Positions 1-6,531 of a stretch of 8,639 nt of DNA are shown in pieces (position 1 is the stretch's first letter; every line of letters starts with the position of its first letter). This stretch comes from an uncultured Sphingobacteriia bacterium. GTDB lineage: Bacteria > Bacteroidota > Bacteroidia > Chitinophagales > Chitinophagaceae. A model generated the notes under the pieces. The model made no database searches, was not told the DNA's origin, and saw only the letters and a program-made list of their open reading frames with translations. The DNA is taken from contig CAMFKK010000077.1 of assembly GCA_945957225.1 (NCBI GenBank), positions 1 to 8,639 of the forward strand, written 5' to 3'. A program made the position numbers and the translations under genes.

Positions 1-1511
1 GTAATATTAACGCCAGCCATCAAAGAAAACTGTTCCTGAACCCGATAACCCAATTCTCCCTTAATCCTAAGGGCTTCTACCCTGCCATCGTACAAAATAT
101 TAAATGCCCTGCCATCTGAGAAGGTATTGACAAACAAGGGCTGGTTATAGAACTGCATAAAGGATACCCTTCCAGCAAAACTAAAATGATTTCCCAAGGA
201 ACCTTTTAAACCCAGATACTGTTCGGCAATCCTAGTATTCCAAAGGGTATCTGGTCTATCTATGTAGGGATTGAATGCAGAAAGCGTTCTATAGCCATTT
301 TTTTGAAAGCTACCCTTCCAACCCAATTCTACGGTCATCCCTGTTTCTTTAATACTTGCTTCTGCAGTCAGGTTGGGCAACATTTTAAAAGCATTATTAT
401 CCCAACTAGGAATTATTCCAAGATTTAAACGCAGATTGGGAGTTTTGAATTGAAAACTAGGATCTATATAAAAAAGGTTGTTTTGGATTTTTAAAGGATT
501 GGGAATCATGGGAGTATTATAGGAAGCAATGTCTGCTGTCAATCCCATGTTAAAAGCATAAACCCTACTAAACGCTTTTGTAAAAGGCAGATTTGCTATA
601 AAATTGACTTCACTTGATTTGTGGTTGTCTGAAAAATGTCTAAAGCTGATCTTGGGTTGATAACTAAACCCATTTTCACCCACAATTTTGTTGTGCATGC
701 TTAGGTCAAAACCCAGGGTATTGAATCTTTGTAACAAATCATCCTTGGTATAGGGTATGGTTGCAGGTTGAAATCCATAAAGGTATTGTCTGCTATTGTC
801 AAAAAAAGCATGAGCGGTCCAATCATGTGCTGTCTTGGTTTGAAAATTAGCCAATACCGACAATTTGTTTTTCCCAAATTCCTGAAAAGGAATATTTCCT
901 TTAGAAGAAAGATGGGTGGCCAGAATACTTACCGTGTTTGTAACGCCGTCGCCAAAAGACAAACCCATTTCTGCAAAAGGGGTACTAAAATTACCTACTC
1001 CAACTTTTACATACCTGCTATTCTTCCAGGGCTCAACGGAATCCATGGCCATGGCAATGGGTTTAATGGGAACAGGCTGATAAGAAAAGAAAAGATTTTG
1101 CGCTGGAACGCGATATAATAATTGCAATCTTGCTGTATCTGGCAAAGGAGTTGCGGCTGTAAAATTGATTTTTGCAGCTGTTTTCAAAGAAGGTTTAAAG
1201 GCAGATGTAATCACTACTTCTTTTGGATGACTAGTATCTTCCAAAGCTTCTTTGGTCAATGATGCAGCCATATCATCCGCCTCATTCCGATTGGTATTTT
1301 TAGAAGCAGATTTTTTGCTGCTAGATTTGGATGAAGACTTTTTAGTGCTATTTTTTGAGCTTGATTTTTTGGAACTGGATTGCTTAGAAGACTTCTTCTT
1401 AGAACTGCTTTTTGTGGTCTTGGTACTAGATTTCTTTTTCTGTGCATCAAGCAAGGGCGCAAATGAAATCAGCAACACCAGCAAGCACAATATTTTTTTT
1501 AGGATAGACAT
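1..1511 (-). CDS. Outer-membrane beta-barrel protein with Lys/Ser-rich N-terminal segment (partial, 3' end outside window)
   Basis: Reading the minus strand from the ATG at 1511-1509 gives an open frame of 503 codons with no stop before the left edge, so the C-terminus is missing. Residues 1-23 form a signal peptide (Lys-Lys near the start, Leu/Val/Ile core, probable cleavage at LLDA|Q). Residues 25-71 are almost only Lys, Ser and Thr. Residues 97-157 include a segment beginning KEVVITSAFKPSLKTAAKI, which I recognise from Bacteroidota proteins often labelled TonB-dependent receptor-like and encoded beside large TPR proteins. From about residue 166 onward (YVKVGVGNFSTPFAEMGLSF) alternating polar/aromatic strands typical of an outer-membrane barrel continue to the edge. 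Only about 70 residues lie between the Lys/Ser tract and the first strand, too few for a normal TonB plug. The start is 9 bases after the TPR gene's stop, so the two are probably one transcript. The outer-membrane location is inferred; substrate or function is unknown. Confidence 0.8.
   Translation of the reverse strand, partial: MSILKKILCLLVLLISFAPLLDAQKKKSSTKTTKSSSKKKSSKQSSSKKSSSKNSTKKSSSKSSSKKSASKNTNRNEADDMAASLTKEALEDTSHPKEVVITSAFKPSLKTAAKINFTAATPLPDTARLQLLYRVPAQNLFFSYQPVPIKPIAMAMDSVEPWKNSRYVKVGVGNFSTPFAEMGLSFGDGVTNTVSILATHLSSKGNIPFQEFGKNKLSVLANFQTKTAHDWTAHAFFDNSRQYLYGFQPATIPYTKDDLLQRFNTLGFDLSMHNKIVGENGFSYQPKISFRHFSDNHKSSEVNFIANLPFTKAFSRVYAFNMGLTADIASYNTPMIPNPLKIQNNLFYIDPSFQFKTPNLRLNLGIIPSWDNNAFKMLPNLTAEASIKETGMTVELGWKGSFQKNGYRTLSAFNPYIDRPDTLWNTRIAEQYLGLKGSLGNHFSFAGRVSFMQFYNQPLFVNTFSDGRAFNILYDGRVEALRIKGELGYRVQEQFSLMAGVNI
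1299..1439 (-). repeat. Low-complexity Lys/Ser/Thr tract in the barrel protein
   Basis: Codons 25-71 of the minus-strand barrel gene encode 47 residues of which all but a few (Gln44, Asn54, Ala69) are Lys, Ser or Thr, in irregular SSSKK / SSSK units. Codons vary between AAA and AAG and among TCT, TCC, TCA, AGC and AGT, so this is not a pure short DNA repeat. The tract sits directly after the predicted signal-peptide cleavage site and would form a highly positively charged, disordered periplasmic segment. Confidence 0.85.
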
Positions 1512-1520
1512 ATATTTAGT

Positions 1521-4500
1521 TTACTGCTGTTCAATTTTGTTTGTCTTATTTTTTTCTACCAAGACCAGGTCCAATTTTAATTGGGCTTCTTTTTTAACGG
1601 CTACGGTGCTAGCATTATCAACAATGCTCTTAAATGTAGCTTCTGCATTAAATAGGTCTTTTTGTTCAAAATAAATATCGCCTAGGAGCAAATAAGATTT
1701 TGCTACCCAAGCCTCATAAGAACCCCATTTTTTGATTACTTCAAATGCGGCTTTTTCTGCTTCTGGCAAACGGTGTTGTTTGAACTGAATTTCAGCCAAT
1801 CTATATTGCGATTCTGCGGCCCATTCAGACCTACCTGCTGCAATGACTGTTTTATATGCTTCTGTAGCGGGAAACCATAATTCTTGTAATTGATTGTTCT
1901 TAGCCAAGACTAGGTTAGCCATTGTTTTATCGTCTGTTGCAATCCCTTTTTCGGCTAATAATTCCTGTGCATTAGGAGCAGCTTGTTGCCATTGTTCTGT
2001 TTTGAATTGACAACGCAAAAGACCACGCATAGCTTCTAACCTATTCTCTTGTTGAGTTGCCATAGACTTTAATTGTCCAAAGTATTTGGCGGCAGCGGTA
2101 TAGTCCTTATTGTCAAAATATAGGATTCTTGCGGCCTGTAAACAACTTCTCTCTGCATACCTATTGGGGGCTTGGTCAGCCACTGCTTGATACTGTTGTA
2201 GGGCAAGGCTATTGTCTTTAAGGGTCAATGCTATTTCAGCACTAAAATAATGGGCTTCCATTTGATAGCGTCCTTTTGGAAAACCTTTCAAATAAAATTC
2301 AAAGCCCTGTTGTGCACCTTGATAATCTTTTGCTTCATAACGGAGCATGGCAGATTTATAACTTAAGGAATCGGCTTCTTGGTTAGAAACGTCTTTGCCA
2401 TTTTCTTTCATGAAGCTAACATAATCACCTGGCTGTTGTTTTGCCACAAATAGGTTTCGGATATAATCTATTGCGTCATTACTTTGAGAAGCATTGGGAT
2501 ATTTCTTAACCAACTGTTTAAAATAATCCAAAGACTCAGTGTTCTTGTCTAAGTTAAAATTGGCCACGCCTAACTTGAGTAATACTTCTGGATGATAGTT
2601 GTTTGCTTTGGGGTTGTTCAAAATCTTTTCCAAAGAAACAACGGCACCTGCATAGTTTTCACTTGACAGTTGGGTATTGGCAATTTCCATTTGTACATCT
2701 GCAATCAAAGCCGAGCGTGGATACTGATATTGGAATTGCTCTAACTGATTCAATTTATCAGCTGGTTTGTTTAAAGCCCCCGCAATAATGGCTTTTTGAA
2801 ATGCTGCATAATCCGCAGCTGGTAACTGCCAGGCAATAATTTGTTCGTAAGATTTTAATGCCGTTTTATAAGACTTGAGCATGAACTCACAATCTGCAAC
2901 GCGCAAAAATGCATCCTGTTCAATGGCATTTGAACCAGCAGAAGCCCTATTAGCCACTGGCTCAAAATTGGCTTTGGCTGCCGCATAATTATTCATTTTC
3001 AATAAAGCGTATCCAAGGGTATATTGTGCATTTAAAACAGTTGCTTGTCCATTGGTTCTGGGGTTTTTCAAATAGCTACTCAGCTCCAAAACAGCGGCTT
3101 CATTTTTTCCTATTCTGTAAGCTATCTCTCCCCTCCAAAATTGACTAAGCGCCAATTGTTGTTGGTTATTGGGTAATTGTTCAATGATGGCAAATAAAGA
3201 ATCGGCTTTGAGTAATTGTTGGTCATTGACGTATTCTACTGCCCTTCCAAAGACCAATGATGGATAAAGCTGTTTTAAATTGTCTGTTTTATTAGGAATT
3301 TGTTCATAGAGCAAGATGGCCTCCTTAAAATTATTGGAATGACTCAGCGTACTCACCATTAATTCCCTTGCTTCAGAGAGATAAACAGACTTTGGATATT
3401 TGGTCATGAATGTCTGTAATTCTTTCAAAGACAGATCCATGAAATTTAAATCGTAAGAAAGTTTTGCATAATGAAAACTGGCTACTTCTTTTTGAACCGC
3501 ATTACTATTATTGGCTGCACAGAACTGAAAGGCATTTCTTGCATTGTTCTTGTCATTGATTTTTAAATAGGCATTAGCTAATAAATACATGCTATTCTGT
3601 GCCAAGGAATCGGCCCCGCCTCCCAATTGTTTAAAGCCTTCAATAGCGCTGGGCCAATTGGCTGCTTCATAATAACAATAGGACAATTCATAGAGGTCTT
3701 CTCTGCGCACTTTTTCTGTTCCATTCACATATTGCTTTAAATAAGGAAGGGCTTTGTCATAAGCTCTTTGCTCAAATAAAATATGACCAGCTAATTGACG
3801 CATTTGCAAATCATAAAACTGACCACCTTTTAACAATGCCTCTTGGGCTGTTTGCAAAGCCAATTCTGGTTGTCCATTAAAATAATAAATCTCTGACAAG
3901 TAAAATGGCACTACTAATTGATAACGTGGGTCTTTTTCAGAAATCCTAAATCCTGCAAGGGCTTCTTTATAATTTTTCTCGTAAAAACAGATAAACCCAT
4001 AATAATAATTGGCTTCAATATAATTGGGATCCTGTTCTAATTGCCTTACGGTATTAAATAAGGGTTTGGCCTTATTAAAATCCTTCATCACAAAATAACC
4101 ATAGGCCTGATGAAATTTCAAACTAGCAATTTCAGCATTACTCAAATTGGCAATTCCAGTTAATTCATATTGTTCTTGGGCCTTGGCAAATGCTTGCTGT
4201 TGAAAATAATATTCACCCAAATAATAACGCATCCTTTGCACCAAGGACTTTTGTTGGTTCATAGCTGCAAAATCCAAAGCCGCATTTTCTTGGGTTTGAT
4301 CCTGTTGTTTGAGAGCACAAACCAATGCATAAAATTTTGATTCCGCTTTCAATTGGTCAGGCACCTGACTTTGGGCATGGTCATTTTGTGCCAACCATTT
4401 AAATAGAGGATAGGCTAATCCAAATTGTTCTTGTTGGTACCAATCTTTGGCCTGTTTAAAACTGGCGTCTGGATCATTGTAAATAGCGGTTGACTGTGCC

Positions 4501-4565
4501 CCTAGGTGATTAAGCAGTCCTATTCCAAAGCATAGGACAAGCATTATACGGATCAATGGCTTCAT
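1521..4565 (-). CDS. Secreted TPR-repeat protein (about 1000 residues), partner of the downstream barrel protein
   Basis: The protein has 1014 residues from the ATG at 4565-4563. I chose this start because the next residues form a classic signal peptide (Lys2, Arg6, a hydrophobic run through residue 18, probable cleavage at HLGA|Q). The frame stays open upstream to 4730, but that extension has no export signal and runs into the divergent gene. There is no lipobox, so it is probably periplasmic and soluble or bound to the outer membrane through partners. The mature part is nearly all TPR-like helix pairs with the A..yf...y..A...f pattern, for example around residues 111-134, 149-173, 185-207, 219-244, 258-280, 291-314 and 324-350, continuing to a last clear unit near 956-985. 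TPR arrays bind proteins; no catalytic domain is visible. It is first in a minus-strand operon, with the barrel gene 9 bases downstream. The large TPR plus barrel arrangement recurs in Bacteroidota, but I cannot name a proven function. A weak promoter candidate lies at 4585-4612 (minus-strand TTTG, 16 bases, AACCTTTG). Confidence 0.88.
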   Translation of the reverse strand: MKPLIRIMLVLCFGIGLLNHLGAQSTAIYNDPDASFKQAKDWYQQEQFGLAYPLFKWLAQNDHAQSQVPDQLKAESKFYALVCALKQQDQTQENAALDFAAMNQQKSLVQRMRYYLGEYYFQQQAFAKAQEQYELTGIANLSNAEIASLKFHQAYGYFVMKDFNKAKPLFNTVRQLEQDPNYIEANYYYGFICFYEKNYKEALAGFRISEKDPRYQLVVPFYLSEIYYFNGQPELALQTAQEALLKGGQFYDLQMRQLAGHILFEQRAYDKALPYLKQYVNGTEKVRREDLYELSYCYYEAANWPSAIEGFKQLGGGADSLAQNSMYLLANAYLKINDKNNARNAFQFCAANNSNAVQKEVASFHYAKLSYDLNFMDLSLKELQTFMTKYPKSVYLSEARELMVSTLSHSNNFKEAILLYEQIPNKTDNLKQLYPSLVFGRAVEYVNDQQLLKADSLFAIIEQLPNNQQQLALSQFWRGEIAYRIGKNEAAVLELSSYLKNPRTNGQATVLNAQYTLGYALLKMNNYAAAKANFEPVANRASAGSNAIEQDAFLRVADCEFMLKSYKTALKSYEQIIAWQLPAADYAAFQKAIIAGALNKPADKLNQLEQFQYQYPRSALIADVQMEIANTQLSSENYAGAVVSLEKILNNPKANNYHPEVLLKLGVANFNLDKNTESLDYFKQLVKKYPNASQSNDAIDYIRNLFVAKQQPGDYVSFMKENGKDVSNQEADSLSYKSAMLRYEAKDYQGAQQGFEFYLKGFPKGRYQMEAHYFSAEIALTLKDNSLALQQYQAVADQAPNRYAERSCLQAARILYFDNKDYTAAAKYFGQLKSMATQQENRLEAMRGLLRCQFKTEQWQQAAPNAQELLAEKGIATDDKTMANLVLAKNNQLQELWFPATEAYKTVIAAGRSEWAAESQYRLAEIQFKQHRLPEAEKAAFEVIKKWGSYEAWVAKSYLLLGDIYFEQKDLFNAEATFKSIVDNASTVAVKKEAQLKLDLVLVEKNKTNKIEQQ

Positions 4566-4668
4566 ATTGGGATCAGGCTTTGAACAAAGGTTTCCCTTTA
4601 TTTCTAAACAAAAAGTAAAAGTATTTAAAGGTATGATTCGTGTAAGTGATGCAAACACCGTTCCAAGT

Positions 4669-4701
4669 TTTGTGGAAAAACAGATAAGCGGCGTAAGTTT
4701 G
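4669..4701 (+). promoter_or_regulatory. Predicted Bacteroidota-type promoter for the thioesterase-cinA transcript
   Basis: TTTG at 4669-4672 is followed after 21 bases by TAAGTTTG at 4694-4701, an exact match to the TAnnTTTG -7 element used by the primary sigma factor of Bacteroidota. Transcription would start a few bases downstream, leaving a short leader before the ATG at 4719. It lies in the 153-base divergent region (4566-4718) between the TPR gene and the thioesterase gene. The motif match is seen; promoter activity is inferred. Confidence 0.5.
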
Positions 4702-4718
4702 TCAACAAATTGGGAATT

Positions 4719-5141
4719 ATGTACGAACACAGCACGCAGATTAGGGTTAGATATGCAGAAACAGACCAGATGGATATTGTCTATTATGGCAATTATGCCC
4801 AGTATTTTGAAGTTGGCAGGGCGGAATGTATTCGAGACCTAGGGTTTACCTATAAAGACATGGAAGCCATGGGGGTGAAAATGCCAGTGGTTGAAATGCA
4901 CGCCAATTTTCTGCGCCCAGCACACTATGATGACTTGATTACCATTAAAACACAGTTGAGGGAATTACCGGATAAACACCAGATTAATTTTTACCACGAG
5001 GTCTTTAATGAAAAGAAAAAGTTACTTACCACCGGGAAAGTAACCTTATACTTTATTGATATTGCTACTATGAAAAGAGTGGCCATGCCACCCCAATTCA
5101 AGTCTAAATTAGAACCTTTTTTTACTGTTGAGGGCAACTAG
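4719..5141 (+). CDS. Acyl-CoA thioesterase, YbgC/FadM-type single hotdog domain
   Basis: The 140-residue protein is a typical length for the 4-hydroxybenzoyl-CoA thioesterase (4HBT) hotdog family. It would hydrolyse acyl-CoA thioesters in the cytoplasm to a free acid and CoA. The family active-site signature is clear at residues 11-35: RYAETDQMDIVYYGNY followed by YFEVGRAE. Asp16 aligns with the catalytic Asp of the family (Asp17 of the Pseudomonas 4-hydroxybenzoyl-CoA thioesterase). The long hotdog helix follows at about 25-42, and the beta-sheet includes HANFLRPAHYDD (61-72). I chose the ATG at 4719 over a TTG at 4710, which would add only three residues and crowds the predicted promoter. 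cinA follows after 28 bases, suggesting co-transcription. The substrate cannot be read from sequence; in other bacteria such enzymes act on short- or medium-chain or aromatic acyl-CoAs, and YbgC is linked to the Tol-Pal envelope system, but no tol genes are visible here. Confidence 0.9.
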   Translation: MYEHSTQIRVRYAETDQMDIVYYGNYAQYFEVGRAECIRDLGFTYKDMEAMGVKMPVVEMHANFLRPAHYDDLITIKTQLRELPDKHQINFYHEVFNEKKKLLTTGKVTLYFIDIATMKRVAMPPQFKSKLEPFFTVEGN

Positions 5142-5169
5142 CACTTAACTTGCAGCCCAAATCAAGTAT

Positions 5170-6435
5170 ATGGAAAAAGTTCTGGCGTCCATTATTACCA
5201 TTGGAGATGAATTATTGATTGGTCAAGTGGTTGATACCAATAGTGCCTGGATGGCGCAGGAACTCAATCAGATTGGGATTCCAGTAACCCATCGCGTAGC
5301 AGTTGGAGACAATTGGGACGATATTTGGGAAGCCCTTGACCAAGAAGCCAAACGCGCTTCTATTATTTTGATTACTGGCGGATTGGGGCCAACCGCAGAT
5401 GATATTACCAAACCCTTACTCTGCGAATATTTTGGGGGCAAGATGGTGGTGGATCAACCCACACTGGCGCATGTGACCCATATTTTTGAGCAGATTCTGA
5501 AAAGACCCATGATTGAACGTAATGCCAAACAGGCCGAAGTGCCCGATGTTTGTAAAGTGCTCAAAAATGAGAAGGGTACTGCCCCTGGTATGTTGTTTGA
5601 AAAAGAAGGCAAGCTTTTTATCTCCCTGCCTGGCGTACCCCATGAAATGAAAGGTTTGATGAAGCAGCATGTACTACCCCTATTACCTAATTATTTCAAA
5701 ACAGGTTTTCTAGAACACCAGACATTGCTTACTTATGGTATAGGTGAATCATTTTTGGCAGAAAGAATTGCCAAAGAAGAAGCAGCATTACCTGCTCATA
5801 TTAAATTGGCCTATCTACCCAATTATGGCATGGTGCGTTTGCGTCTAAGTGCTTTTGGTTATGATAAAGCCTTATTGCAACAAGAAGTATCCCAATATTT
5901 TGAAACATTAAAAAAAGCGGTTGGGGAATACTTAGTAACAGATAAAGATGAGACCATGGAAACCGTGGTGGCAAGATTGCTTAAACATAGTGGCAGCACC
6001 CTTGCTACGGCTGAAAGTTGCACCGGTGGCTATATTGCCCACTTGATTACCAGTGCTCCAGGCGCCTCTACTTATTATAAAGGAACTGTAGTTAGCTACG
6101 ATAACAGTATCAAAACCAATGTTTTAGATGTCTCTGAATCTATGTTAAAAACAGAAGGGGCTGTGAGCGAAGCCATTGTGAGACAAATGGCCAGCAAAGT
6201 GCGTGAAATCATGCAAACTGATTATGCCATAGCGGTAAGTGGGATCATGGGGCCAGATGGTGGTACTGAGGAAAAACCAGTGGGATTGGTTTGGATGGCC
6301 GTGGCCGATAAAAAACAAGTCATTGCTAAGTCTTTTCAGTTCCGATACGATAGACAAAGAAATATAACCCTTACCGCCACTAATGCTTTGAATCTCTTGA
6401 GAATGTTAATTGTGGATAACCATTCAACAATTTAA
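5170..6435 (+). CDS. cinA: CinA family protein: N-terminal MoCF-like domain fused to nicotinamide-nucleotide amidase
   Basis: The 421 residues match the usual full-length two-domain CinA. Residues 4 to about 170 are the MoCF (MogA/MoaB-like) domain, with GDELLIGQVVDTNS (12-25) and ITGGLGPTADD (68-78); in characterised relatives this domain hydrolyses ADP-ribose. After a connecting domain, residues 260-418 are the CinA C-terminal/PncC domain, with the catalytic-serine motif AESCTGG (281-287) and GIMGPDGG (358-365), then KPVGLVWMAV (369-378). PncC deamidates nicotinamide mononucleotide to nicotinic acid mononucleotide, so the protein probably recycles pyridine nucleotides in the cytoplasm. All key motifs look intact. 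The ATG at 5170 leads straight into the first beta-strand, which supports this start. It lies 28 bases after the thioesterase gene and probably shares its promoter. I see no clear terminator after it. The historical link of cinA to competence is not testable from this window. Confidence 0.95.
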   Translation: MEKVLASIITIGDELLIGQVVDTNSAWMAQELNQIGIPVTHRVAVGDNWDDIWEALDQEAKRASIILITGGLGPTADDITKPLLCEYFGGKMVVDQPTLAHVTHIFEQILKRPMIERNAKQAEVPDVCKVLKNEKGTAPGMLFEKEGKLFISLPGVPHEMKGLMKQHVLPLLPNYFKTGFLEHQTLLTYGIGESFLAERIAKEEAALPAHIKLAYLPNYGMVRLRLSAFGYDKALLQQEVSQYFETLKKAVGEYLVTDKDETMETVVARLLKHSGSTLATAESCTGGYIAHLITSAPGASTYYKGTVVSYDNSIKTNVLDVSESMLKTEGAVSEAIVRQMASKVREIMQTDYAIAVSGIMGPDGGTEEKPVGLVWMAVADKKQVIAKSFQFRYDRQRNITLTATNALNLLRMLIVDNHSTI

Positions 6436-6495
6436 TAATACTTACTTCTACATTTGTTAGTTAGCTGTTTTTTGTGGAAGAGTATCAGGGATTTA

Positions 6496-6511
6496 GGATA
6501 ACAAATTATCC
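6496..6511. repeat. Perfect inverted repeat upstream of the E2 gene
   Basis: GGATAA at 6496-6501 and TTATCC at 6506-6511 are exact reverse complements separated by CAAA. The element ends 20 bases before the E2 start codon, in the 96-base gap after cinA. It could be a regulator-binding site or a small leader hairpin just upstream of the ribosome binding site. The arms are short and AT-rich, so chance is possible. No T-run follows, so it is not a terminator. Confidence 0.45.
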
Positions 6512-6516
6512 CATTT

Positions 6517-6524
6517 AAAAAGGA
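6517..6524 (+). promoter_or_regulatory. Ribosome binding site of the E2 gene
   Basis: AAAAAGGA ends 7 bases before the ATG at 6532. An AGGA core at this spacing is a good Shine-Dalgarno match. It stands out here because the other genes in the window have A/T-rich leaders without one, as is common in Bacteroidota. It supports the chosen start and suggests efficient translation. Confidence 0.6.
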
Positions 6525-6531
6525 CGATCGT

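Noticed and set aside
768..1118. Plus-strand open frame of 116 codons
   Set aside because: It has no recognisable domain and lies opposite the continuous barrel-protein frame.
1252..1674. Plus-strand open frame of 140 codons rich in Leu, Asp, Glu and Phe
   Set aside because: It is the antisense of the Lys/Ser-rich tract (AAA/AAG read backwards gives Phe/Leu) and spans the junction of two well-supported minus-strand genes.
4585..4612. Minus-strand promoter for the TPR operon (TTTG, 16 bases, AACCTTTG)
   Set aside because: One mismatch in the key TA of the -7 element and short spacing in an AT-rich region; too weak to list as a feature.
4710..4718. TTG start for the thioesterase, three codons upstream
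   Set aside because: The ATG at 4719 is a better start codon and leaves room after the predicted -7 element at 4694-4701.
4566..4730. Upstream extension of the TPR gene by 55 codons
   Set aside because: The extension has no export signal and overlaps the thioesterase start, while the internal ATG at 4565 is followed at once by a good signal peptide.
5131..5160. Possible terminator hairpin (GGGC and GCCC) between the thioesterase and cinA
   Set aside because: Only four pairs with a long loop and no T-run, so it would not stop transcription.
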